The notes under the pieces were generated by a model that ran no database searches, had not been told where the DNA came from, and was given only the letters and a program-made list of their open reading frames with translations. The position numbers and the translations under genes are program-made. Below, piece by piece: positions 26,507 through 35,210 of a stretch of 64,000 nt of DNA. Origin of the DNA: Achromobacter veterisilvae (lineage in GTDB: Bacteria > Pseudomonadota > Gammaproteobacteria > Burkholderiales > Burkholderiaceae_B); NCBI RefSeq assembly GCF_900496975.1, contig NZ_UFQC01000030.1:1-64000 (forward strand), given 5' to 3'. Positions within the stretch are counted from its first letter, which is position 1. Each line of letters begins with the position of its first letter.

Positions 26507-27446
26507 ACTGCGCTCCGTCTCCCGAGAATTCCGCATGAACGATGGCCGCATCCTGCATGCGGTCAGCGACGTGAGCCTGGGCATCGAACCCGGCCAGGCG
26601 CTGGGGCTGGTGGGCGAGTCCGGCTGCGGCAAGTCCACCCTGGGCCGCCTGTGTGCGCGGGCGCTGGACCCCACGCGCGGCAGCGTCCATTTCGACGGCC
26701 GCGACGTCACCCGGCTCAGCCCCCGGGACCTGCGCGCGCTGCGCCGTTCGGTGCAGTTCATCTTCCAGGATCCGCATTCCGCGCTCAACCCGCGCATGAC
26801 CATTCTGCGCAGCGTGTCCGAACCGCTGATCCTGCATACCGACCTGCGCGGCGCCCGCCTGCGCGCGCAGGCGGCGGAACTCATGGAAATGGTCGGCCTG
26901 CCCGCGCAATTCCTGAGCCGCTATCCGCACGAACTGTCCGGCGGACAGAAGCAGCGCGTCTGCATTGCGCGCGCCATCGCGCTCAAGCCCAGGCTGCTGG
27001 TGCTGGACGAGCCCACGTCCGCGCTCGACGTATCCGTGCAGGCGCAGATCCTGACCTTCCTGAAGGAACTGCAATCGCGCTTCAACCTGTCCTACCTCTT
27101 CATTTCGCACAACCTGGCCGTGATACGGGCCCTGTGCCCGCGCGTGGCCGTCATGTACCTGGGCCGCATCGTCGAGCAGGGCCCCACCGAAGAGGTGTTC
27201 GTCGCGCCCCGCCATCCCTACGCGGAAGCGCTGATCGACGCCATCCCGGTTCCCGAAGGGCGCCAGCCGGCGCGGCGGATCACGCTGCAGGGCGATATCC
27301 CTTCGCCCATCGACCTGCCCCGGGGCTGCGCGTTCGCGTCGCGCTGCGGCCGGGCCATCGCGGGCCGCTGCGACGCCGCGCAGCCGGGCCTCTATTCCAC
27401 GGGCGCGGCGCACGACGCGCGCTGCCATTTGTACGCGCCGGCCTGA
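26475..27446 (+). CDS. Oligopeptide-type ABC transporter ATPase, DppF-like
   Basis: A 323-residue ATPase with Walker [10 protein letters not shown], signature LSGGQKQR, Walker [10 protein letters not shown] and the C-terminal [12 protein letters not shown] and CAFASRC segments. The gene overlaps the DppD-like gene by about 32 bp if the ATG at 26475 is used; the ATG at 26496 is an alternative giving an 11-bp overlap. It completes a five-component ABC importer; the nearby HyuA/DUF917 genes suggest the cargo is a peptide-like or hydantoin compound. Confidence 0.93.
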   Translation: MSTSPTPMLLELRSVSREFRMNDGRILHAVSDVSLGIEPGQALGLVGESGCGKSTLGRLCARALDPTRGSVHFDGRDVTRLSPRDLRALRRSVQFIFQDPHSALNPRMTILRSVSEPLILHTDLRGARLRAQAAELMEMVGLPAQFLSRYPHELSGGQKQRVCIARAIALKPRLLVLDEPTSALDVSVQAQILTFLKELQSRFNLSYLFISHNLAVIRALCPRVAVMYLGRIVEQGPTEEVFVAPRHPYAEALIDAIPVPEGRQPARRITLQGDIPSPIDLPRGCAFASRCGRAIAGRCDAAQPGLYSTGAAHDARCHLYAPA

Positions 27447-27507
27447 AGAACGCTGCGCGGGCAGGGCGCAAGATGGTAAAAATGCACGCTGATACGAGTC
27501 GCCCGGC

Positions 27508-28410
27508 ATGACTGCTCTCCTGGACAAATTCGCCAACCAGCTCGACTGGAACCTGTTGCGCACCTTCATGGTGATCGTGCAGGAGCGCAGCATCACGCTG
27601 GCGGCGCACCGCCTGTCGGTGACCCAGCCTTCCGTCAGCGCCGCCCTGCGCCGCCTGGAGGAACGCCTGGAGCGGCGGCTGATCGAGCGCGGCGGCGCCG
27701 CCGCCTTCCAGCCCACCGCCGCGGGCGAAGTGCTGTACCGCCATTGCGCCGACATCTACGGCATCGTCACCGCGCTGCCGAAGGCGCTGGATGCCGCGCA
27801 CGGCGTGGTCCAGGGCATCGTCACGCTGCATATCAGCGGCCACATTCACTGGCCGGAACTGCCCGCGCTGATCGCCGGCTACCGCCAGGACTATCCGCTG
27901 GTCCGGTTCCGCGTCAAGCGCGGCACCTGCGGCGACATCCTCAGCCAGTTGGCCCAGAAGAACGCCACGCTGGGCGTGGTGTCGGCCCGGGATGCGCGGC
28001 CGGTGCTCGTGCAGCGCAAGCTGTTCGACCAGGAAATGGGCCATTACGCTGCCGCCGTCCTGCCCCCGGCCAATCCCGCCGCCGCGCCGGTGATCGGCTT
28101 CGAGGACGAACAGGCGGGGTCGCCGCTGGCGGCGCTGTCCGTGCACCGCATCCGCGCCGGCCTGGAAGGCCCCACGGTGGCCGAGGCGCCGGACTGCGAA
28201 TCGCTCGCCGCGCTGGTGCGCGCCGGCGCGGGCATCGGCGCGCTGCCCCGGCGCTATGCCGCGCAGGACGCCGGCATGACGGAATTGCCGCTGCCTCCGA
28301 TCGTCCTGCCGGTATACCTGGCCCGCCATGAACAGGCCGGCCTGGGCCCGGCCGACCAGCGCTTTCTGCAATACCTGGAAAACCACGGCGGCCTGCCCCG
28401 GCAGCCCTGA
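27508..28410 (+). CDS. LysR-family transcriptional regulator
   Basis: A 300-residue LysR protein with the N-terminal helix-turn-helix (WNLLRTFMVIVQERS, QPSVSAALRRLEE) and an effector-binding domain. It lies 61 bp after the ABC transporter operon in the same direction and may be read through from it; its targets could be the transporter or HyuA/DUF917 genes. The GC-rich inverted repeat just after its stop (28412-28419 with 28432-28439) lacks a T-tract. Confidence 0.9.
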   Translation: MTALLDKFANQLDWNLLRTFMVIVQERSITLAAHRLSVTQPSVSAALRRLEERLERRLIERGGAAAFQPTAAGEVLYRHCADIYGIVTALPKALDAAHGVVQGIVTLHISGHIHWPELPALIAGYRQDYPLVRFRVKRGTCGDILSQLAQKNATLGVVSARDARPVLVQRKLFDQEMGHYAAAVLPPANPAAAPVIGFEDEQAGSPLAALSVHRIRAGLEGPTVAEAPDCESLAALVRAGAGIGALPRRYAAQDAGMTELPLPPIVLPVYLARHEQAGLGPADQRFLQYLENHGGLPRQP

Positions 28411-28500
28411 AGCGCGGCGCGTTCGCCCAGCCGCCGCGCGGGCCTACCGGTTATCATCGACGCTGGCTCCGCCCACGGCTGCATCCGGCCCTTCCCATCC

Positions 28501-29208
28501 ATGGCGTTTCCCCGACTCCCCGCCCCGCCCACGCGGACCGATACGGTCGCCAAGCGCCTGCGCGCCGAAATCGACGAAGGCCGCGTGCCGCCCGGCGCCA
28601 AGCTGCCGACCGAAAGCGCGCTGGCGGAACAGTTCGGCGTCAGCCGCACCGTCATCCGCGAAGCCGTCTCCCGGCTGCGCCAGGACGGCGTGGTCGAGGC
28701 CCGGCAGGGCAGCGGCGTCTATGTCACCGCGCCCGACGGCAACCGTGCCCTGCGCATCGACGCGGCCGAGCTGTCGTCGCTGGACGCCGTGCTGCACATC
28801 GTGGACCTGCGCCGCGCGCTGGAAACCGAGATCGCCGCGCAGGCGGCCGCGGTGCGCAAGAAGCAGGACATGGCCGATATCGACGCGGCGCTGGCCGCCA
28901 TTTCACAGGCGGTCGAGAACGGCGGCGACGGCGTGAAGGAAGACGTCGCCTTCCACCGCAGCATCGCGCGCGCCACCGGCAACCCCTATTTCATGACGAC
29001 GCTGACCTTCGTCAGCCAGTTCCTGGAAGCCGCCACGCGCGTGACGCGCGGCAACGAGGCGCGCCACGCGAACCTGATGCGCGACGTGCTGCAAGAGCAC
29101 ATCGCCATCGTCGAGGCCATCCGCAAGAAGGACGTGGACGGTGCTCGCGTAGCGGCCCGCATCCACATGGTGAACGCGGCCAAGCGCTTAAGGCAGGCGC
29201 ATCGCTAG
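28501..29208 (+). CDS. GntR-family (FadR/FCD) regulator of the acid-sugar operon
   Basis: A 235-residue FCD-type GntR protein: winged helix at about residues 15-80 (PTESALAEQFGVSRTVIREAVS, then RQGSGVYVT wing) and FCD domain from about 95 (AFHRSIARATGNPYF, VLQEHIAIVEAIRKKD). It is convergent with the four-carbon acid-sugar operon; its stop codon and that of otnK share CTAG (29205-29208). Regulators of this type commonly control threonate/erythronate genes, so it is the likely repressor of the 33904-29205 operon. Confidence 0.92.
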   Translation: MAFPRLPAPPTRTDTVAKRLRAEIDEGRVPPGAKLPTESALAEQFGVSRTVIREAVSRLRQDGVVEARQGSGVYVTAPDGNRALRIDAAELSSLDAVLHIVDLRRALETEIAAQAAAVRKKQDMADIDAALAAISQAVENGGDGVKEDVAFHRSIARATGNPYFMTTLTFVSQFLEAATRVTRGNEARHANLMRDVLQEHIAIVEAIRKKDVDGARVAARIHMVNAAKRLRQAHR

Positions 29209-30464
29209 GCGGCGCCGAACGCCTTGATGAAGAAATCCCGTGTTCCGAAGTTTCCCGACTTCAGCGCGATGCTGATGTCGCCGCGCGCCGCCGGCGCGTA
29301 GCCCGCGCACCAGGGCACGCCCGGGTCGATCTGCTCGCCGATGGCGATCTGCTCCACTCCCAGCGCCTGCACGACGGCGCCCGAGGTCTCGCCGCCCGCC
29401 ACGATCAACTGGCGCACGCCGCGTTCGACCAGCCCGACCGAGATGCGCGCGATGGCGGCTTCGACCAAGGATCCGGCGCGCTCGGCGCCCAGCGCGCCCT
29501 GGGCCTGCTTCACCCGGTCGGGCTGCGCGGTGGAATAGATCAGCACCGGCCCGTCCCGCAGGCGCGGTTCGGCCCAGGCCAGGGCCTGGCCCGCGACGTC
29601 GTCGCCCGCCGCCAGGCGCAGCGGATCCAGCGCCAGGGCCGGCCGCCCGCTTTCGATGAAGGCCGCCACCTGCCCGTTGGTGGCCGCGGAGCAACTGCCC
29701 GCCACCACGGCCTGCAAGCCGGGCACACGCGGCAGCGCGGCGGCGCCGGCGGACGACAGCCCCCAATTCGCGGGCAGGCCGATGGCCACGCCCGAGCCCG
29801 CCGTCACCAGCGGCATGCCCCGCAAGGCCGGCCCCAGCGCCAGCAGATCCTCGTTGGACACCGCATCCACGATGGCGATCTCCACGCCCTCCGACGCCAG
29901 CTCCCGCATGCGCGCGCGGATCGCGTCGCTGCCGCGCGCGACGACGCCGTAGTCGATCAGGCCCACCTTGCGCGAGGTCTGCGCGGACAGCACCCGGACC
30001 AGGTTCGGGTCGGTCATCGGCGTCAGTGGATGATGTTGCATGCCGGATTCGTTCAGCAGCACGTCGCCCGCGAACAGATAGCCCTTGAACACCGTGCGCT
30101 TATTGTCCGGAAACGCCGGGGTGGCGATGGTGAAGTCCGTTCCCAGCCGCGCCATGAGCGCGTCGGTGACGGGGCCGATATTGCCTTGCGGCGTGCTGTC
30201 GAAGGTGGAGCAATACTTGAAGTAGATCTGCTCGGCGCCCTGCGCCCGCAGCCACTCCAGCGCCGCCAGCGACTGCGCCACGGCCTGTCCGGCGGGCAGG
30301 GTGCGGGTCTTCAGCGCCACGACCACGGCGTCCGCACCGCCGCGCGGCGGCGTCCCGGGCACCCCGATAGTCTGCACCGCGCGCATGCCGGCGCGCACCA
30401 GATTGTTGGCCAGGTCGGTCGCGCCCGTGAAATCGTCGGCGATGCAGCCCAGTTTGATGCTCAT
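29205..30464 (-). CDS. otnK: 3-oxo-tetronate 4-kinase (four-carbon acid sugar kinase, DUF1537)
   Basis: A 419-residue DUF1537 kinase. The N-terminal domain carries the signature GCIADDFTGATDLAN (residues about 6-20), and the C-terminal nucleotide domain carries VAGGETSGAVVQAL and the GVPW segment. OtnK phosphorylates 3-oxo-tetronate at the 4-position. It is the last gene of the operon and overlaps the dehydrogenase stop by four bases. Related DUF1537 enzymes act on other four-carbon acids, but the neighbouring isomerase and decarboxylase support the 3-oxo-tetronate role. Confidence 0.92.
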   Translation of the reverse strand: MSIKLGCIADDFTGATDLANNLVRAGMRAVQTIGVPGTPPRGGADAVVVALKTRTLPAGQAVAQSLAALEWLRAQGAEQIYFKYCSTFDSTPQGNIGPVTDALMARLGTDFTIATPAFPDNKRTVFKGYLFAGDVLLNESGMQHHPLTPMTDPNLVRVLSAQTSRKVGLIDYGVVARGSDAIRARMRELASEGVEIAIVDAVSNEDLLALGPALRGMPLVTAGSGVAIGLPANWGLSSAGAAALPRVPGLQAVVAGSCSAATNGQVAAFIESGRPALALDPLRLAAGDDVAGQALAWAEPRLRDGPVLIYSTAQPDRVKQAQGALGAERAGSLVEAAIARISVGLVERGVRQLIVAGGETSGAVVQALGVEQIAIGEQIDPGVPWCAGYAPAARGDISIALKSGNFGTRDFFIKAFGAA

Positions 30465-31369
30465 TTCGGCTCCGGCAGGGAAATCCCCGGAAAGATCTTG
30501 ATCACGGCGCTGTCATCTTCACGGCCGTGTCCGGCCGCGGACGCCTGCATGAACATCTGGTGCGCGGTCGACGCCAGGGGCAAGGGGAATCTGGCGTGCC
30601 GGGCGGTATCCAGCACCAGCCCCAGGTCCTTCACGAAAATATCCACCGCCGACAGCGGCGTGTAGTCGCCCGCCAGCACATGGGGCATGCGGTTCTCGAA
30701 CATCCAGCTATTGCCCGCGCTGTGGGTGATCACTTCGTACAAGGCGTCGGCGTCCACGCCTTCGCGCAGGCCCAGCGCCATGGCCTCGGCCGCCGCCGCG
30801 ATGTGCACGCCCGCCAGCAACTGGTTGATGATCTTGACCTTGCTGCCCGCCCCCGCCCGGTCGCCCAGGCGGTACACCTTGCCGGCCATGGATTCCAGCA
30901 CTCCGCCGCAGGCCTCGTAGGCGGCCGGGCGGCCGGCGGTCATCATGGTCATCTCGCCGGAGGCGGCGCGCGCGGCGCCGCCGGAAATCGGCGCGTCCAG
31001 GTACAGAATGCCCTGCTCCTGGAGCCGCGCTTCCTGTGCGATGGACCAGTTGGGATCCACCGTGGAGCACATCACGAACACGGAACCCGGACGCATGGCG
31101 GCGGCGATGCCGCCCTCGCCGTACAGCACCGCCTCGGTCTGCTGGGCGTTGACGACCACGCTGATGACGATGCCGCAGGCGGCCGCCATGTCGGCCAGCG
31201 AAGCGCAGGCCGTCCCGCCCTCGGCCGCGAAGGCCGCGGCGGCGCCGGGCCGGATGTCGTAGGCGTGCACCTCGTGGCCCGCCCGGCGCAGGCTTTGCGC
31301 GATGCCGGCGCCCATGGCGCCCAGGCCGATCACGCCGGCGCGGCGCGGGGAAGTTTGCGGATTGCTCAT
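30461..31369 (-). CDS. ltnD: L-threonate 2-dehydrogenase (beta-hydroxyacid dehydrogenase family)
   Basis: A 302-residue beta-hydroxyacid dehydrogenase: NAD motif GLGAMGAGIAQSL, substrate motif DAPISGGAARAASGEMTMM, and the catalytic Lys in GAGSKVKIINQLLAG. In the otn pathway LtnD oxidises L-threonate to 2-oxo-tetronate. Its position beside otnK, denD, otnI and otnC fits that role; a tartronate-semialdehyde or hydroxyisobutyrate activity is less likely in this setting. Confidence 0.9.
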   Translation of the reverse strand: MSNPQTSPRRAGVIGLGAMGAGIAQSLRRAGHEVHAYDIRPGAAAAFAAEGGTACASLADMAAACGIVISVVVNAQQTEAVLYGEGGIAAAMRPGSVFVMCSTVDPNWSIAQEARLQEQGILYLDAPISGGAARAASGEMTMMTAGRPAAYEACGGVLESMAGKVYRLGDRAGAGSKVKIINQLLAGVHIAAAAEAMALGLREGVDADALYEVITHSAGNSWMFENRMPHVLAGDYTPLSAVDIFVKDLGLVLDTARHARFPLPLASTAHQMFMQASAAGHGREDDSAVIKIFPGISLPEPK

Positions 31370-31412
31370 AGTGTCATCGTCCCGAAAATCCAGGGGGCAG
31401 GATGCCGCGCGC

Positions 31413-32387
31413 TCAACGCGGCAGGTCGTCGGCCATGTAGGCCCGGATGATCTCGGCGAAGTCCCGGTCTCCCTTCAGGCCCAGCCTGGCGGCCCGCGCG
31501 GTGTCCCAGCGGCCCGGCCAACTGCCGACGATGCGCTCGACGCGTTCGTCCGCCTGCCAGGTAATGCGGTCCGCGGCCTCGTCGCCCGCCACCTCCCGAA
31601 GCGCCTGCGCCATCTCGGCCACCGTGACGGACACCCCCGGCAGATTGATCGGCACGCGGTCGGCCACGGCTTCTGCCGGCAGTTCGCAGCCGGCGATCAA
31701 GGCTTGAATGGCGGCGCGCGGCGACAGCAGCCACAGGCGCGTGCCGGCGCCGACGGGGCACACCGCAGCTTCGCCGTTCAGCGGCTCGCGGATGATGCCG
31801 CTGGCGAAAGACGAAGCCGCCGCGTTCGGACGGCCGGGCCGCACGCTGATGGTGGGCAGGCGCAGCGCGCGGCCGTCGACGAAGCCGCGCCGCGTGTAGT
31901 CCGCCAGCAGCAGTTCGGCGATCGCCTTCTGCGTGCCGTAGGACGACTGGGGATTGAGCGCGGTGTCGTCGCGCACCGTCTCGGGCAATGCGCCGCCGTA
32001 CACCGCCACCGAACTGGTGAAGATCACGCGCGGCTTGTGGCCCAGCTTGCGGCAGGTCTCCAGCAGCGCCCGCGACGCGTCCAGGTTGATGCGCATGCCC
32101 AGGTCGAAATCCGCTTCGGCCTGCCCGCTGACGATGGCGGCCAGGTGGAAGATCGCGCGGGTGTCGGCGCCGATGGCCTGTTGCAGCACGGCCGGGTCGG
32201 CGATGTCGCCCACCAGCGTACGCACGCGCGGGTCCGTCAGGCCGTCGGCATGGACGACGTCCAGCAGGTCGATCCGCGTAATGGCTTGCGGCGCGCCGCC
32301 ATCCAGCGCCAGGGAACCCAGTTCCAGCAGCTTTCGGGCCAGCCGCCGGCCCAGGAATCCGGCGCCGCCCGTGATCAGGATCTTCAT
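31413..32387 (-). CDS. denD: D-erythronate dehydrogenase (extended SDR / NAD-dependent epimerase-type)
   Basis: A 324-residue extended SDR with GGAGFLGRRLA near the N-terminus and YGTQKA as the catalytic YxxxK. DenD oxidises D-erythronate to its 2-oxo form, feeding the same isomerase as LtnD. ATG at 32387 is preferred; the upstream extension of the open frame overlaps otnI in another frame. Having both denD and ltnD in one operon indicates that D-erythronate and L-threonate enter the pathway together. Confidence 0.9.
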   Translation of the reverse strand: MKILITGGAGFLGRRLARKLLELGSLALDGGAPQAITRIDLLDVVHADGLTDPRVRTLVGDIADPAVLQQAIGADTRAIFHLAAIVSGQAEADFDLGMRINLDASRALLETCRKLGHKPRVIFTSSVAVYGGALPETVRDDTALNPQSSYGTQKAIAELLLADYTRRGFVDGRALRLPTISVRPGRPNAAASSFASGIIREPLNGEAAVCPVGAGTRLWLLSPRAAIQALIAGCELPAEAVADRVPINLPGVSVTVAEMAQALREVAGDEAADRITWQADERVERIVGSWPGRWDTARAARLGLKGDRDFAEIIRAYMADDLPR

Positions 32388-32397
32388 GATGGGATGC

Positions 32398-33183
32398 TCA
32401 GTGGTTGGCAAGATAGGGGCGGGCCCAGCCCAGGCCCGCGGACGTGCCGGCCCTGGGCCGGTATTCGCAGCCGATCCAGCCCGCATAGCCCAGCGCGTCG
32501 ATGCGCTCGAACAGGTAGGGATAGTTCAGTTCGCCCAGGTCCGGCTCGTGCCGGTCGGGCACGCCGGCGATCTGGATGTGGCCGATGCCGGCCATGTCGC
32601 GTTGCAGTTTCACCGCGATATCGCCCTCCACGATCTGGCAGTGATAGATGTCGAACTGCACTTTCAGGTTGCCCGCGCCCACCTCGGCGCAGATGGCCTG
32701 GGCGTCGTCCTGGCGATTCAGGAAGAAGCCGGGGATGTCGCGCGTGTTGATGGGTTCGATCACCACGGTGACGCCGGCCGAGGCCGCCGCGCGCGCCGCC
32801 CGCGCCAGGTTGCGCAGATACGTGTCGCGGTGCGCCGCGCGGTCCTGGCCGGGCCGGATCAGTCCCGCCATCACGTGGAGCCTGCGGTTGCCGAGCGCGG
32901 CGGCGTATTCCAGGGCCTGGTCCATCCCGCGCTCGAACTCGCTTTCGCGGCCCGGCAACGAGGCGATGCCGCGCTCGCCGGCGGCCCAGTCCCCGGGCGG
33001 CGCGTTGAACAGGGCCTGTTCCATGCCGGTTTCCGCCAGCCGCGACTGAAGGTCGGCGGCCGGGAATTCGTACGGAAACAGGAATTCCACCCCGGAGAAT
33101 CCATCCTTCGCGGCCGCCTCGAAGCGGTCCAGGAAGGGATGTTCGGTGTACATCATGGTCAAGTTGGCGGCCAGGCGCGGCAT
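32398..33183 (-). CDS. otnI: 2-oxo-tetronate isomerase (hydroxypyruvate isomerase-like)
   Basis: A 261-residue TIM-barrel protein of the xylose-isomerase-like/Hyi family: [37 protein letters not shown] (metal ligand Glu), [13 protein letters not shown] and [13 protein letters not shown] C-terminal Glu. OtnI interconverts 2-oxo- and 3-oxo-tetronate before phosphorylation by OtnK. It is transcribed after otnC and 11 bp before denD. Confidence 0.92.
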   Translation of the reverse strand: MPRLAANLTMMYTEHPFLDRFEAAAKDGFSGVEFLFPYEFPAADLQSRLAETGMEQALFNAPPGDWAAGERGIASLPGRESEFERGMDQALEYAAALGNRRLHVMAGLIRPGQDRAAHRDTYLRNLARAARAAASAGVTVVIEPINTRDIPGFFLNRQDDAQAICAEVGAGNLKVQFDIYHCQIVEGDIAVKLQRDMAGIGHIQIAGVPDRHEPDLGELNYPYLFERIDALGYAGWIGCEYRPRAGTSAGLGWARPYLANH

Positions 33184-33265
33184 TGCGGTTCCTTGTGGAC
33201 AAACGGCACCCGCCGCCGGAACGCCTTTGCACAGGCGCGCGGCTTGTCGGGCGTGTTGCGGCGGA

Positions 33266-33904
33266 TCAGTAGCGCGCGCCGAAGGCGGCGCGCAGTTCTT
33301 CTATGGCCTCGGCGCTCAGCGGTTCCGGACGGGGATCGCTCATCAGCCACAGCCGCGCGGTTTCCTCCAGTTCTTCCAGGGCGTACGAGGCATGCGACAC
33401 GGAGCGCTCCCACACCACCGGCCCCAGCCGCTCGAAGAGCGCGCCACGCACCTGCGCGGCCACGGCGGCCACCTCGGCAGCGGCCTGCCCGTCGCCGGGG
33501 CGGCGATAGCCGATCAGCGGGATCCGCCCCACCTTCATGACCTGATACGGGGTGATGGGAGGCAGCACTTCGTCGGGCCGCCACACGCCGGCCAGCGTCA
33601 GCGCCACCAGATGGGTGGAATGCGTATGGACCACGCCGCGCGACTCGGGACTGGCCCGATAGATGCCCTGGTGCAGCACCAGGGTCTTGGACGGCTTGGC
33701 GCCCGACACCCGGTTGCCGGCCAGATCGACCTTGGCCAATTCGGCGGGATCCAGGCGGCCCAGGCAGGCGTCGGTGGGAGTAATCAGCCAGCCGTCGTCC
33801 AGCCGGGCGCTGATGTTGCCGGCCGCGCCGACGGTGTAGCCACGGCTGTACAGGCTGGCGCCGACGATGCAGATTTCTTCGCGGATGCGGGATTCGTCAG
33901 TCAT
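33266..33904 (-). CDS. otnC: 3-oxo-tetronate 4-phosphate decarboxylase (class II aldolase family)
   Basis: A 212-residue class II aldolase/adducin-type protein with the zinc-binding [10 protein letters not shown] (two metal His) and the acid/base region [21 protein letters not shown]. OtnC decarboxylates 3-oxo-tetronate 4-phosphate to dihydroxyacetone phosphate. It is the promoter-proximal gene of the operon. An 82-bp gap follows before otnI, the largest gap within the operon. Confidence 0.92.
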   Translation of the reverse strand: MTDESRIREEICIVGASLYSRGYTVGAAGNISARLDDGWLITPTDACLGRLDPAELAKVDLAGNRVSGAKPSKTLVLHQGIYRASPESRGVVHTHSTHLVALTLAGVWRPDEVLPPITPYQVMKVGRIPLIGYRRPGDGQAAAEVAAVAAQVRGALFERLGPVVWERSVSHASYALEELEETARLWLMSDPRPEPLSAEAIEELRAAFGARY

Positions 33905-34018
33905 GGGGCGCCCCCCGGGCGGCAGGGGCGGACAGGCGGGAAAGACGGTTTGAGGACCAGCATGATGACGGGTCTCGTCGCTTGAGTTATCGGGTCATCA
34001 TACAAATTTCGAAGACGC

Positions 34019-34042
34019 AAAAGTACCGGGTAAACCCGGTAC
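34019..34042 (-). terminator. Intrinsic terminator of the membrane-protein/prenyltransferase operon
   Basis: A near-perfect hairpin with 9-bp arms (34023-34031 with 34034-34042). Read on the minus strand it is followed by four T residues (34022-34019). It lies 22 bp past the stop of the last gene of the 38204-34065 operon and marks the boundary with the acid-sugar operon promoter. Confidence 0.75.
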
Positions 34043-34064
34043 CGACATGACAAGGAAGGCCCGC

Positions 34065-35210
34065 TCAGGCGCGCTCGCCGCCCTCTGGAGACGGCGCGGC
34101 GGCATTCATCCAGACCATCATGGCCATCGCCAGCAGGCCCAGCAGCGAGGGATAGAGCATGCTGAGGTTGCGCGCTTCTCCCGCCGCGGCGAACAACAGG
34201 AACAGCGGCACGTTGATGGCAAGCGCCACCCAGACATGCTGGCGGAATGCGGCCGGCAAGCGCCCCCAGCCGATTGCCGCCGCGCCGGCGATCATCAGCA
34301 TCATCACGGCGCTCAAGCCTTTGGGCAGCGCCACGCCGTAGGTGCCTTCGGTGCGGAACCAATTCCCCGGATCGAGGAAATAGAACAGGTTCGCGCCGGG
34401 CTGAAAGCTGACCGTGCCGCCGGGATTGCCCGCGTAGCGGATCCTCAGCGCAAGATAGACGCAGCCGCAGACGAACATCAGCAGGCCCACGACGCCCGCG
34501 GCCCGCAGCCGCGGCAGGCTGAGCCTGAGCAAGGGATACAGCGTCGCCACGAAGAAAAAGAACGCTTCCTTATTCCACGTCGCGGCCGCGGAAACCAGCG
34601 CCAGCAGGCCCAGGCGCGCCGCGGCGCGCGCCGGGGATTCGGGAGCAACGCGCCAGGCCAGCAGTATTGCGCACGTCATGAACAGGACTTCGAAGAAGTC
34701 GTAGAAGAAGCCGCCTTCGGTCAGGAAGAATGGCAGCAGCAGCGCGACGGCCAGGGGCGCGACGGTGGCCGCCGGCGCACTGGCGCCCATCCGCAGGCAA
34801 AGCGCGCGCATCGCGAACATCGACGCAAGCAGGGCCAGGAAGGTCAGGTAGTAGACGATGTGATAACGCAGCGTGACGGAACGCAGCATCGCCTCGGACT
34901 CCGGATAGCGCATGGCCAGGCCCGACCGGCTGTTCACCCGGCGCGGCTCCGACAGACGTTCGGATATCCGCTCCACGGCGCTTGCCGGCAGCAGCGCCTG
35001 GATGCCGTTGGCGACCGCGGGCACGAGCTGCCGATAGACATAGGGCCGATATGCCGTGCCGTCCACCATCGACGCGAGTGAATGCGGAGCATGGCCATCG
35101 TTGAGCCGCCATTTCGCGTAAAAGCCATTGAACGCGGCGGCGGCCACGATCACGTAGAACAAGGCCAGCAGGAAGCGGCGGTAGATAGCGGAATTGAAAA
35201 AACGCATCAT
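34065..35210 (-). CDS. Polytopic membrane protein, paralogue B (unassigned; possible GT-C-like transferase)
   Basis: A 381-residue protein with roughly nine or ten predicted transmembrane segments. I do not recognise its family. It is clearly homologous to the preceding gene product (35207-36346). Shared motifs: FYAKWRLNDGH after the first helix, GTAYRPYVYRQ, RYPESEA, FFLTEGG-FYDFFE, WNKEAFFFF, VCGCVYLALR-RYAGNPG, and E-RNLSMLYP near the C-terminus. These charged motifs at membrane boundaries suggest an enzyme rather than a transporter, and GT-C glycosyltransferases have this general layout. It overlaps its paralogue by four bases. With the UbiA/HAD pair upstream, transfer of a lipid-linked sugar is a reasonable but untested idea. 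Confidence 0.85.
   Translation of the reverse strand: MMRFFNSAIYRRFLLALFYVIVAAAAFNGFYAKWRLNDGHAPHSLASMVDGTAYRPYVYRQLVPAVANGIQALLPASAVERISERLSEPRRVNSRSGLAMRYPESEAMLRSVTLRYHIVYYLTFLALLASMFAMRALCLRMGASAPAATVAPLAVALLLPFFLTEGGFFYDFFEVLFMTCAILLAWRVAPESPARAAARLGLLALVSAAATWNKEAFFFFVATLYPLLRLSLPRLRAAGVVGLLMFVCGCVYLALRIRYAGNPGGTVSFQPGANLFYFLDPGNWFRTEGTYGVALPKGLSAVMMLMIAGAAAIGWGRLPAAFRQHVWVALAINVPLFLLFAAAGEARNLSMLYPSLLGLLAMAMMVWMNAAAPSPEGGERA

Noticed and set aside
28412..28439. GC-rich hairpin after the LysR gene as an intrinsic terminator
   Set aside because: The 8-bp arms are real, but no T-tract follows and the GntR gene begins 60 bp later, so it was not called.
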